Shown here piece after piece: positions 23,076 through 36,183 of a DNA stretch of 64,000 bases (within the stretch, counting starts at the first letter, position 1; each line of letters starts with the position of its first letter). This DNA comes from Larimichthys crocea. Taxonomy: Eukaryota; Chordata; Actinopteri; Sciaenidae. The stretch spans positions 7,088,701-7,152,700 of the forward strand of contig NC_040016.1 in assembly GCF_000972845.2 (NCBI RefSeq), written 5' to 3'. The position numbers and the translations under genes were made by a program. The notes under the pieces are model-generated. The model was not told the origin of the DNA and searched no databases. It worked only from the letters and a program-made list of their open reading frames with translations.

Positions 23076-26000
23076 ATGTATTCTTGGCATAAGAAAAAAA
23101 TGTGATAAAAAGAGGTGGTGATGCAAAAAAGGGTTAAGAGATACAGTCCAAAACAAGGGCTGAGCTTTAGACTTATGGTGAGGCTTAAAGGCTTGTTGTA
23201 CCTGTATTGGTCACAAAATGTGAACCTGCAATTTTTATACTAGCTGATGCACCAATTTGTGGGCTTCTACATGGGTGTTTCATTGGAGAAAAATACATAC
23301 CACATACCTTTTTTGTTAGTAATCAACCATTTTGTTGATTCAGAGGGTTTGGAGGAACCCATGTCATTCTTTGCGTAGACTCTGAACTGGTATTCTCTTC
23401 CTGGCATTATGTTGCAGGCTGTGAATTTATTGTTGAAGATGCGATCTGCAACGGTGTGCCATTGTCTTTTACTTGAATCACGCTTAGTCACCATGTAGTG
23501 CAGCCTGTCATCACGTTTCTCATCTGGAGATGGGGTCCATGAAATGGTCACTGTGCCAGGGACGTTTTCATCGATATCCACAGGACCAGGTGGCTTAGGC
23601 TCATCTGGAGGCAAATACAATTTCACTTTGACCTACAGTCCAGTGCATGGAATGGAAAATTAAAAGTAGGTACAATATTTCTCACCTGTGACTCTGATTT
23701 CAATGCTGAAGGCCTCTTGGCCAACAACGTTCTTGACAGTAATTGTATAGATTCCAGTATCTACACGGTCAGCGGAAGGAATCAGAAGCTGGGACCCGGT
23801 CTCTGTGTTGCTGATGGTCACCTTTTTAGACACAGGTGATCCATCTTTCTGCCAGATGATATCAGGCCAAGGAGAAGCCTACAAAAAATGAAAAATATAT
23901 ATCAATTCGTCAGATATGTCAAAAGACTGACTCACTAAGTATTATTGTGCAACCATAGGCAGGCAACCATAATTATTTCTTAAATTACCTCAAAGTTAAT
24001 GTTGAATCGTGCAGAATTTCCTGCTCTCACCACCATGAAACTCTTGATTTTGGCATCAGTGAATCGTGGTCTCACTAGTTAAAAAACAGGTTGAAAATTC
24101 ATTAATTGCTATTAATTTATTATTAAAGGTACCCCAGTAACCCAGAACAAAGAGACAATTACATTGCAAAACTACTAAATAAATGAGTTATTGTATAATA
24201 TAGTACTGTGTATTTGTATTTGTATTTGTATTCATTTCACCTGAAATGGGATTTATTTCTGATACAACCAATTGAAATTGAGTGTTTTGAAAAGTATACA
24301 AAACATAGTTATCTTTTTGCAAATGTAAATATCATATTTTGATTTCATAAACCATGTTTGCAGTTTATCAATTCTCAATTTGTGTTACATGACATAGTGT
24401 TGTTGTAAATGCTGTAATGTATTGCTTGTCAGTTAGATAACCACTAACCAATAAACATAGTTGTGTGTATTTTTTAATTCAGTAAGTTAAACTTACAATC
24501 ACAATATTAAATATAACTGTCTGACATAAGTAACTTGTGACATGTATTTTCTTACCCGGAGGGGGCATAGCAAGGATGTAATTATCCAGTTCCTGTGACT
24601 GTCCCTCTCCTCCATCATTAGTAGCAATCACTCTCACCCAGTACATGGCCATTGACTTCAAACCTTTCACTGTATAGGTAGTCATGGTTATCAAATTCGA
24701 ATTGCAGCGATCCCATTCTGTGTTTTCTGCAGGCCTGACCTCCACATAGTATCCTTTGGCTTCATCCTCAACCTCCTTAATGTCCTTGGGTTTGGTCCAA
24801 GACAGGGACAGAGTGGTGTAGGTGGAATCTGTCACTTTAAAGTCTAAGACTTTACCAGGAGGCTCTGAAACACATGATTCATAGTCAGTGCTACAATTTG
24901 TAAGCTGTGTGACGTATTGATAAAATAAAGACTGTGAACATGTCTACCTACTTTTAGGGTCTCTGGCAAACACAAACTCAGATGGTGTACTGAATTCACC
25001 CGCTCCAGAATCATTAATTGCTGACACACGGAATTCGTACTCCATGCCTTCAGTCACATCTTTAACTGGAAATCCTTTACCTACACCTATATATATATAT
25101 ATAGGGAAGGATATATATCAGGATTGCAACATTCATTAGACTTTCACTTTCGGCTGTCTTAATGCAATTAAACATAAATAATGTATGAATAATAGTAGAA
25201 TAACCTCTGATCATTTGTTCAGGTGGGTTGACTGGACCCCACAAGTTGCTGCCTTTCTTGCGTTTCTCAAGGTTGAATCCCAGAATACTGGTTCCTCCAG
25301 TATTTGCCGGTGGAGACCAAGTGAGGGTGATGCAGTCCTTGAAGGCACTGACAACCTTTGGTGCCGATGGAGGTCCGGGATATGCTGTATACATAAAATA
25401 TTAGGATCTGTAAAATATTTCTTAGTTAAAAAGTAGATTGCAATGTGGAAAGAAAATATCAAGATGTTAGAAATACAAAGGTTTGTACCAAAGAGTCAAG
25501 ACCCCGTGACATCAAAAAATGGCACTCCAATGCAATTTTCTGATATAAATGATTGTAGACTCTTGGAAATTGTGTTTTGCAAACTGCTCTTAGTTGGTGA
25601 GCTAATGGCTAAAATGCTTGCAAGCTGGAAACACATTAACTCACCAAGCTTCTTTCTTATTTCTCTGTGGCATTTACTTCAACCAGGGAAGGAGGGTTAA
25701 TTAAAACTAGATGGTGCAACACCACTTGAAGTCTACAATAGCATACTGCAATTTGGCATGTCTGTTTCTTTCAAAGGTCAACACTGTCGAGATGATTTGC
25801 TGTCAGTCAGTGGTGAATTAGCTGTCGAATTGTGATCAATTTGTGATCACCAAGGTTGAACTTGATGCATGAGATCCCTGAGGATTTTCTTGAAGTTCCG
25901 GACTGAATCTACCAATTAGTCATACAATTTAAAAAAAAAAATTCTCATGAAATTTGTCCATTTTAAAGTTGAGTATGAGTTTACCTTTTGTACCAGCCTG

Positions 26001-29000
26001 AATGTCCTCTGTTTCCATCAGCTCACTGGTGCCCATTTCAGTCTCCACTCTGATGCGATAGCAGTACCTCTTACCGTGGTCTACATCAGAATCCTTGTAT
26101 GTGGCCTCTGGACCAATTGGCCCCACTTTCTTCCAGGTGTTGCGGCCAATTTGTTGTCTTTCAAGGATGTAGTTGGCAATTTTACAGCCACCGCTGTCTT
26201 TTGGGGCCCTCCACTTAAATTCAATTACTGAGGAGCAGGCTTCAACAATCTCCAGAGGTCCCATTGGAGGAGTGGGTTTATCTGTTAAAAACAAAGAAGT
26301 ATGTAGAATATTAATCTGTTGAACAGGCTATTTACTGCACAAATACATATTATAAAATATAAAATACTGCATAAGAAATATTTGCATATATACCCAGTAC
26401 AACAAGCTGGCTGAGGGCCTCAGTGGTCCCAAACTCATTTTTGAGTTTCATCTTGATTTCGCCACTGTCCTTGCGCTGCAGCTTGTTTAGAATCAGACAG
26501 CTGGAACTCTCTGAGTGCTCTATCTTGATATTTGTTCCATCTGAGAGCTCTTCACCGTCAAGGTACCACTGAATCTTCATAGGTTCTCTTCCAACAAAAG
26601 GTATTTTGAAGGTAGCTCTGTGTCCTTTTTTCACAGTCACAGGGGTTTTAAAAGCCTGCAGTTCTTCAGCATCAAATCTGGGTGGATCTAAAATCATTGA
26701 TTAAACAATAGAGACAGACATTTTAAGCAGGGCTATTATATCTAATTACATCTGTTTATGTTCTTAATTTATGCATATAAGGTAGATGCATATATGTATA
26801 CTATATTGCAGTACTTAAAAATCCATTTTCATCCCAATCATGACTTGCAGGCACTCTAATGAATGATACAACCTCTCTGTGCAAGTAAGTAATTTCTGTA
26901 AGGAACATTTTTTTTACCTTCAACAGCAATCACAGCCTCTGTCTTCCGTCCATCTGCTTCAAATTTGTATTTTCCAGCAAATTCCTCTGTAACTTTGTGA
27001 ATTTTCAGCTTGTGGAAAGTGCCTTCTTTTGAAATGGTTATACCCTCAGAGGATTTAATCTGAGAAAAACAAACACATAACACAAAAAATATCATCTGAA
27101 GCTCTAACATATACAAATACATGATGTGAATAAATTAATTATCATTATGCAACAAAATGATCACATTTAGACCATGGGCTTACCTCCTCTCCATCTTTGT
27201 ACCAGATACCCACACAGTCTTCCTTGTTCACTTTGCACTCCAGCTCTGCTGCTTCTCCAATATTGGCTTTGCAGTCAGAAAGCCCAGCATGAAAGTGAAC
27301 TCCTGGGTCTGAAGATTTATCAACCAGTAAATTAGTGAATGCACGTGGCCAACAGCTGACATCTGCATACAATGTGTTGTTTAGTCGATTCAGTTTTTTG
27401 TAATTGTAGATCTACAATTACAATCAAACATCCATGTATGGATGTGTACACACTTACCTCACCTTTTAAACAGTCAAACATCACAACCTCTTTCTGCATT
27501 TGTGTTGATATCATGTATTTTGTAATGGCATTTCATTATAAAATACATGTCGAAATGCAATTTGAAGACTCTAAAGGGGTGTGAGAAGAGTACAGTTTGC
27601 ATTGATTTGAAACTTGATGAAGATTTCTTCTTGGTTAATATATAGCTTGATTCTCTTGTTTGGTAGTTGCCTTCTTCATCTTGAAAGTATGCAGCGTTGA
27701 CTTGTCACAGCTCATAAGAATATCATCTTCGAAACTCTGTTCACATAGTTATTCTTGAAAGAAAATATAAAATATCCCACCCAAGACCACTAGGGCTGTG
27801 GTCAGTGGAAGAAATAAGATTTTTGTCTCTTTGATCTGAATTCAGTCTTCAGCGTGCAGAAATTGATTTAGAGCACGGCCTTCTTCCAAAATCAGTTCGG
27901 GTCGTCTTGGAAGAGTGTGTCTACACAAGAACACGATCAGTTCTGCAGTTTCTCATTGAAATAATTAGCCTCAATGCACCGACTCATCCTGAATTATCAT
28001 TTTAAAAAGCAAGCAAGCAAGATTGTTAACATAAAGCACAGATGCAATTAAACCTTACTCACACACAATCACACAGTCTGCAAACATAATACATAAGAGA
28101 CACACAAATATTCAACAATCGATTGTCTGCTGATATTCAACCTGTAGGTCATAAAAGGGAAATTAAAAGATCTAATGCTGTTCTGTTGTCTACAAAACAT
28201 GACTAAAGAATGTTTTTATCAATCTATCTTAATGGAAACTGAAGAAATTATTATTATTACTGTTAATGTATCAAATCTGATTAGCATTTCTTAGAGGCAG
28301 TCTGAAGCTTAAATCCATTGTGTCTGTACTCTCTGATCATTCTAAAAGGCCATTTAACCAATTGGAGATCAAATGTATCATTCAGCTCAGTGGTCACACA
28401 TTTTATGTTAACCCTCAAATTACTGGAAAAGTCATCTGCTCATCAAATGACTTTGTTTAGTGATAGTGCTTCCCATGCAGCAAATAATGCAGTGCCAGTA
28501 GTCTTACCACTAACTGTCTCCACGATCAATGGGCCTTGCCGTGCACGGCCTGAACGCTTGCCAGCTGCGGCTGGCTCACCCCCATCTGCACCCTCACCAT
28601 TTTCAGCAGATTCATCATTGCCTGCTGTTGGCCCAGTGCCATTATCACCACTGGCACCACTCACTTCTCTGTTTTTTGCTTTTCAGTTTTAGGAGGAGGG
28701 AGGGAGGGGGGAGTATCATCGTAATTACCATCAATCCAATGTTTCTCATTTGCTGTTGGATATGCCTTACAAATAACATTAATGAAAACAGTAACAATAA
28801 CAATTAAAATGTCAACATGAAAACAAGATCAGCAGCAAGAATAGAAAGAACAAACATCAGCTTAAATGCAGAAAAAGAGGGTTGGGGGAAAGCTGTTTCA
28901 TGGGTTTCATAATGGTGTCTTTGAGAAGTGAGTAAAGGTCAAGGTCTTGTGGGTTAGTATCATGTTCCTTTTTTTTTTTAAATACCAGTGAAAAAAAGTG

Positions 29001-32000
29001 CTGATATTTCTCTAATTCTTCTCTAATCTCTAGTTCTGTTATGACACCTTTCATGTCCTCAACTTTTCCCTTTTTTTACCCTCCAACAAAACAAACTTGC
29101 ACATAAATTGAACAAGGCGTTGACTGAAAGACAAACATGAAAGCACACTTTTTAAAAAACACAAAGAACACAAATATAGAACATATCTATATTTCTTTAA
29201 ATACACGATAGAGGACAATGCAGAACACAGCATAGCATATAGTCTTCAGGCTATATTGCTTACTGTTTCTCAGAAGAGGCACAAAAACAAACATGAAGAT
29301 AAACAAATATAAAATTAGGTTTTCTGTTTAATTTAGCAAAGAGTTAATAAGTTAATATGTAAAGTTTTTGGACTGAATCAGGCTAAACCTGTAGACTGGT
29401 TCTCAAAGTTATTACTCAAAGGTCAGAACATCTCTTGTGATTGGGCTTGGACTTAACCAAGGCAGACAAGGCTCAGACAGTAAGTCCGTACTCATTTATT
29501 CTTTAACAACTATTTTCCAACATATTTAATGTATTTTGAATTGAAAATTGCCTTTATACTGACTTTAATGTTGTGTCTAAGACATTATCTAGCCAGCCCA
29601 CCCCACACTAATGCTCACGCCGTGCACAGCCTGAACGTTGTAAGATCAAACAGCCATGAGAATGATCTGTCTTTGTATAATCATGTGACCATGATCTCCC
29701 ATTTCAGTAGTACCTCAGTACAGTGTTTATATTGATAATATTAAATGGTGATAATGTATAAAAATGCCCCGCATCAGGGGTATGTAACTTAACAGAGTAA
29801 CTTGTGACTTGCTGTTTATGTGTAGTTTGTGTTTTAAAATGTTGCTTATAGTTCTGTTTTCTGAGTATTTCTTACTTGTAGATGAGTCTAAATAAAAAAT
29901 AAATTAAAAAAAATGGTGAAATTAGTCATCAGGACCATTCCTATTGTCTACTTGAGAAAACACATTTTGTATCTGTGATCTGCAAATTCACTGCTCTAGC
30001 AGTTATCATTGCCATGATGACAGTGTCAGTGAATTAAAACCATTCATCTTGGAACTTTGGATCGTTTGACTAGAACTTTGAGAAATGACGAATGTTTTGA
30101 AATTTGGCCAGGCCGCGTGGAGCTTTTGTCTATTGTACAACTGGCAACGCGAACCACTACAGAGTTTTATAACGTATCAGTGGCTTAATTTGCTCAGTGT
30201 TATTTACGAATTAAGAGTTAATGTCCGTAGCTGCCTTCAGCTGCCTCTAAGTTAGGAGACATTTAGAATTTTCCAGAGTTACGTAAGAAAAGGCAAAGCT
30301 ATTGTCATTCCCAAATGACTTCAACACTACAGCATGCATCCTTTGACATCTCTTACCAACAACAGCTTCTTCAACCTCAACATTTTTCTTTTTTGGACGT
30401 TTTCCTTTTTTCCCAGATTTTTCACCTTGTTGATCTCTGGTTTCCTCATCATTATTATCTCCTATTTGTGATAATAAAGCAACTTTATTCAGAATGCCAT
30501 TATCAAATATATCATCATATATAATAATCCCCTATCATTGTATTACTGTCAACCTAATGATGATTTGACTCTGATTAATATATAATACATACTAGAGTTT
30601 AGGTTGTCACAGTACCCGAATTTCGATACAAGTATAATATAAATACTGAATACCTCTGCCCATACTACGCCAAAAGAAAAAAATAAATAGTTGCTTGTTC
30701 CCATGTGGTGCTGCTACAGAAAAAGCACTTTGGTACTTTAAATAATATCGAATCATAAAATTGTATAATTTTAAACGTATCGAAAAGATATTTCAGCATT
30801 GATACTTTTGACAACCTTAACTGAAATCCTCTCTGCATACTTTGAGCAAATCCTTATTATAATATATAATTCATTTCTAAATGTATTGTTTTTTTTATTG
30901 ATTAAATATATAGATATAGAGATACTAACACTGATACTAAAAAATAATACACATTTAAAATTAATCTGGAATTTGACAAAAAAGACAAACATACACGCTG
31001 GTAAAGAAGTTAATTGTAAAATGTAGATAGAAGAAATAAAGAGGAGGAAGCATGAAAACAGAAAAACATCAACAACAAGAAAATACAAACACCTTCTACT
31101 GTCACTATTATCATATATATAGGCTATATTCTTTCTAAATCTGGTCATGCTGTATTGGATCCTGATAAACAGGAGGAGATAAAAAAGAAGGAAAACAGAC
31201 ATATTTTGGATCTTGATTTCTTACCTATTGCTTTCTCTTCAACAAGTGGACCATCTCTCACACGTTTCCTCCTTTTCCCTCCTTCTCCTCCCTCTCCTCC
31301 TTCTCCTCCTTCTCCTCCTTCTCCTCCTTGTCCTCCCTCTCCACCAACTTCTCCTCCTCCCTCAATGTCTTCATCAGAATCTTCAAATGAATCATAGTCG
31401 TCTTCTCCCTCAAAATCTTCTCCCAAACCTTCGCCTCCAGCTCCACTTCCTGCACCACCACCAACTCCAGCACCTGCAACTTGGCCACCAACAGTTCCAT
31501 CACCCCCTACTCCGCCGGCACCTCCAGCACCTCCGGCACCACCAGCAGCACCTCCGGCACCACCAACAGCACCTCCGGCACCACCAGCAGCACCTCCGGC
31601 ACCACCAGCAACACCAGCAGCGCCTTCGGCACCACCAGCAACACCAGCAGCGCCTCCGGCACCACCAGCAGCAGAGCCTTCACCGCCTTTCTTGGCAGCT
31701 GCTGCCTTCTTTGCCTTTGCAGCGGCCTTAGCTGCAGCCTTGGCCTCAGCTTTGGCTTTATCCGCTGCCTTTTTTTTTGCCTCTGCCTCTGCTTGGGCAG
31801 CTGCTTCTTCAGCTTCTCTTTCTGCTTGTGCCTTCTTCATTTTTTCTTCCATCTCTTTCTGATATTTTTCCTGCTGTTCCTTAGCTATTCTGATGAGCTC
31901 TTCATCATTACCACCTCCAGCCATAGTAGTTTTGCGAGTTCCCTTCTTGCCCTTTGGATCTTTGTCAGCTATAAAAAGGTAATGAAATTTAGTTTAACAT

Positions 32001-35000
32001 TCATTTGGGGTCAGGGAAAGAATTCACATGAGAATCCATATTTATATATGCAACCGGTGTTCATACTGCATCATGACAATCCCATAAAAGCAGGAATAGG
32101 TCATTTTCTCACCTTCAACTACAAGCCAGGTATTGCAGGATTTGATTCCTGCCACAGCAGCATAGATACCACCGTCCAAAGGCAGACAGTCGCGCACAAT
32201 CAGCTTGTGGATAAGCTTGTCTTCAGATACAGTGATTTCATATTTCTCACTATTTGTCAGTGGAGCACTTTTGCCATACCATTTGACCTCGTTCATGGGT
32301 GCAGTCAGGACACATTGAAAGAGGGCGTCCTCTCGTTCTGTTGCTTTAACCTCTTGTATTTTGACAGCAAAGTCAACCTCAGGTACTGTAGATTTACAAA
32401 AGAACACAAAAAAGGAAAGAAGCAGAGACTATTTAATAAATCAATATATCCCATTTATTTTCTAAACTACCTATTCTGTACAGGGTCACTGGTGGCTGAC
32501 CTGTATCATTGTGTGTATTTAATTAAAGTACACTAACTCCAATCTCAAAAGAAAATCTTTATTGTGAACAACAATACATCAGTGGTCTTTGGAAAGTAAC
32601 TTTATGTCCTTAAACCTTCTAATCTGAATCACTTGTAGACATACCTTTAAAATCTGTGGCGAAAACGTTGACGCCCCCAACATCCACTGAGTAGAGTCCA
32701 GCATCTTCTGAACCTAGTTTTTTAATTTTAAAGATGTATTTCTTGCCGACCTGTTTCAAACTATGCTTCAGTTCTTCACTTTCTTCTTTGCTGAATGGAA
32801 CCATGACACCATCCTGCAAAATTCAGGAACACTTCACCGTTTTAATGACTGATAATAAAATGCAGCAAGATAATACTGAGGTTAGTAATAAACCACTGCC
32901 TCACCTTATATAGAAACAGTTTGCTGTTGGGGTCCTTGAGGTCCATGTCCAATTCAATTGTTGCACAGTCGTCATCGCTGACCTCAATATGTTTCAGTTT
33001 AGTGATATGTGAAACAAACTACAGTAGAAATAAAGGCATAAAAAGTATGCTGTAAGATAGACACCAAAACAAACAGGCTACTAAAACAAGTGACATAAAG
33101 AGACGTTAAAATAGTTTGGCTGGACATGCTTATGATTTAAAATAATTAAAATAAAAAATTATTTTAAAATAATTAAAATAAAGCAAAAGGTAATATACCT
33201 CTGCAATCTCCTCCTCTCTCTCTTTTTTAAGTTCACTGAGTTTCTTCAGCATGCCGCGGAAGTCTGTGATACCGTATTCAGCACAGATACGCTCGTAGTC
33301 TTTCTTGTCTGCACTAAGGAGAATTTCCCAGATCTTCTCCTCCAGCTCCATCGGCTTTTCCTCACGCGTTCCATCAGGGTTACTATAGAGTGAGAAATGT
33401 TCAACAACTCTCATACTGGTATGGAGAAATTACTGTAGGAGTCACTTTATTTATACAGACTTTATTTGAACAAACCGCTAAATATACAATGTTTCACTCA
33501 CCGTTTTTTGAGTTTCTTTCTTAACTCTGTTGGATCTGAGAAACCATAACAAAAAAAAATCAGTCCATCGCTGAATTTACGTGTCTTTTACAAAAGCTTT
33601 TAATAAGCTCAATTTCTATTGAGCTTGACAGTGTACTTTTAATTTGGTACTGTAACAATGGCACACCATTTTTTCCACATAATAGCTAATAGAGAAGTGT
33701 CCATTCCTAACTATCTACCTACCATTCCTAATTGGTACCCCATAGAGGATCGCTGTATGTCCTCATACACATTATCCGAGTGATCAAAGATGTACAGACG
33801 TCTTCTTAATAGTGCTCAGGCCAGATCAACCTGAAATAACTGGACTGATAATCTCTTAAATCCATTTAGCATTCATGGGCAAAAATGAAACTATAACAAA
33901 GGTGATTGATCATAAACTGTCCAGGTTGGTAAGTCTGAGCACTTTTGCTGATGTTTGCATTTTTTTCAGTTGCTAGGAGAGAGACATTAATGTGTCAAGT
34001 GTCAGTGCACAGTGGGACTGTTGCTGATGTGACAGATCCACCGTGACAGGCAGATTTTTCCCAATATTTCCAATTAAGGAATAAAATGTCATGTTGTTAT
34101 GAGAATATATGGGCTAGGCTGGAGCACAGAGAGAGTGAGCTGCTGCATCAGTCCAAGTATTGATGGCTTAGATGAAAACCATCAACCTCTACTCATCTTT
34201 GTACACAGATGGGTGCCCAATTCCCTAAGCGATTTTTGTGAAAACAAAAAAATATATAAATGTGTTCTTAATTGCAGTGCCAGTTTGTCTGCTATTTGTG
34301 TCTGACAGGGGCAAGGACACTGTATATTAGCTATGTTTATGTGATAACTTTGGCCTTAAAATGGTGAGCTAATGTCCAATTCACACAAACTGCAATAACC
34401 AAAAAAAACAAGAAAAACAACAACGTAAAATTAGCATCTAAATGTATTTGAAACCTTACCATCTACAAGCATCTTTTTTTGAAGTTTGGCCTTGGAGAAT
34501 CCAACTGTAAATAAACAATGAACTTAATTTCCATTATCTGTCACATTTTAATACAAATAACTTATCAAGAGGATATATAATGCAACTATTATCTAACACA
34601 CTTATAGGAATAATAGGAATCCTACCCTCGAAAACATTCAAGACAACAGTGCAAACAGCTCTTCCATGTTCATTTGTTGCAAAACACTTATAGGTGTCAG
34701 AATCCTCTGCAGCGACCTTTGGAAACTAATGGGATGCAAACAGAGTTAATGCCACTTATTATCACTGAAACCATTTTGACACCATTTTCAAGCATTTTTG
34801 TTTAAGGCATGGTCACATTACATTTCCAGGATATGAATATTCACTCTGTCTCAATGAATTTATATACATTTATATATCACCTTTTTCTACAGACCACTCA
34901 AAGCTGTTTTACAGCACTGTCACCCATTCACACATGCATTTATCCACTGATGGCAGAAGCTGCCATGCAAGGTGCCAACTGCTCATCAGGAGTCCTTCCT

Positions 35001-35033
35001 AACTAAAGCACTCACACTGGTACTAAGCTCATC

Positions 35034-35066
<33 letters not shown>

Positions 35067-36124
35067 TCACATACTGATGTCACAGCCATCAAGACTTTTC
35101 AGTGTCTTGCTCAAGGACACTTCGACTGGACTGGTGGAGCCAGGTGTTGATCCTCCAGTTACTAAAAGCACCTGAGCCACAGCCATCCTTGTTTCCTGTT
35201 TCTTATTTAACCAAACAGATCTGCTCAATGCTCCGCCTATAGAGAAACGGATACATTGTGTTTGGAGTTATTAGTTATTAATCCAACGTGTCCTTTCTCT
35301 ACATTTATATAGAATAGAATATCAGATTATCAGAGCACACACTGCAGTTGTCGTTCTCATACGATTACAACTATGATTGCTCTGATCTGTTTATGTATTA
35401 TCTGGCTTAGCAGTGTGATGTGATGTCATTCTTCAGGGGCCGAGTGCAGGTAAGTTTCATTAAACAGAAACATAATGTGACCATGCCTTTTGGGTTTGTT
35501 GCTACATGTAAAGCTTACCTCAATGGTATGTTCTTGAGTTGTCTCATCATACTTTTGCTGGCACACGTCTGGGTGATAATGTATTTCTCCATTTGCTCTT
35601 CTCCATGATACACTAGGTGTTGGGGTGCCCACAACTTTGGCTTTAAAGACTGCATATTTACCTGGAATTGGATAAAATGAAGATTTCCTTCTTAGAGAGA
35701 AATGATTGATTGCTATATATAATTTTAGTAACGATCACTATGTTGCAGATACATGGCACATTTTCAAACTTTACCCACATTCATGCATTTGAACAAACAT
35801 TTCTTTTTCTTTTTTTTTTTAAACATAACTGCACGTGGTTCAGCTCTAGTCAAGGAGTGTCATCTCATCACGAAAAACTGGCGGTGCTTATTATTTTTGC
35901 CCTGATAATAAACTACATCAGTGTGCACAATATTTTAAAGGTTGGGAGGTTGAATGAGCCTCTAAGGCTTCACCCCACACCACCTTCCTCTTTGGTTCAT
36001 GTTATGAATAATGTATTCTCAACATACCGCACAGCAATATGCAACCTGTAGACTTCTGGGCAGCTGACTATCCCTCCTGGAATCTACCAGTTGGTTATTG
36101 CTATGACTCAATTATATCCTTATT

Positions 36125-36183
<59 letters not shown>

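Noticed and set aside
30771..31202. 143-codon minus-strand frame rich in Phe, Ile and Tyr
   Set aside because: AT-rich intron sequence and MITE end; low-complexity hydrophobic composition typical of chance frames.
31213..32536. Long plus-strand open frames (172 and 351 codons) across 31.2-32.5 kb
   Set aside because: They run antisense to copy A exon 11 and exon 10. The Ser/Thr/Pro/Leu-rich composition is the complement of the Gly/Ala/Glu codon repeats and continues across intron sequence without splice logic.
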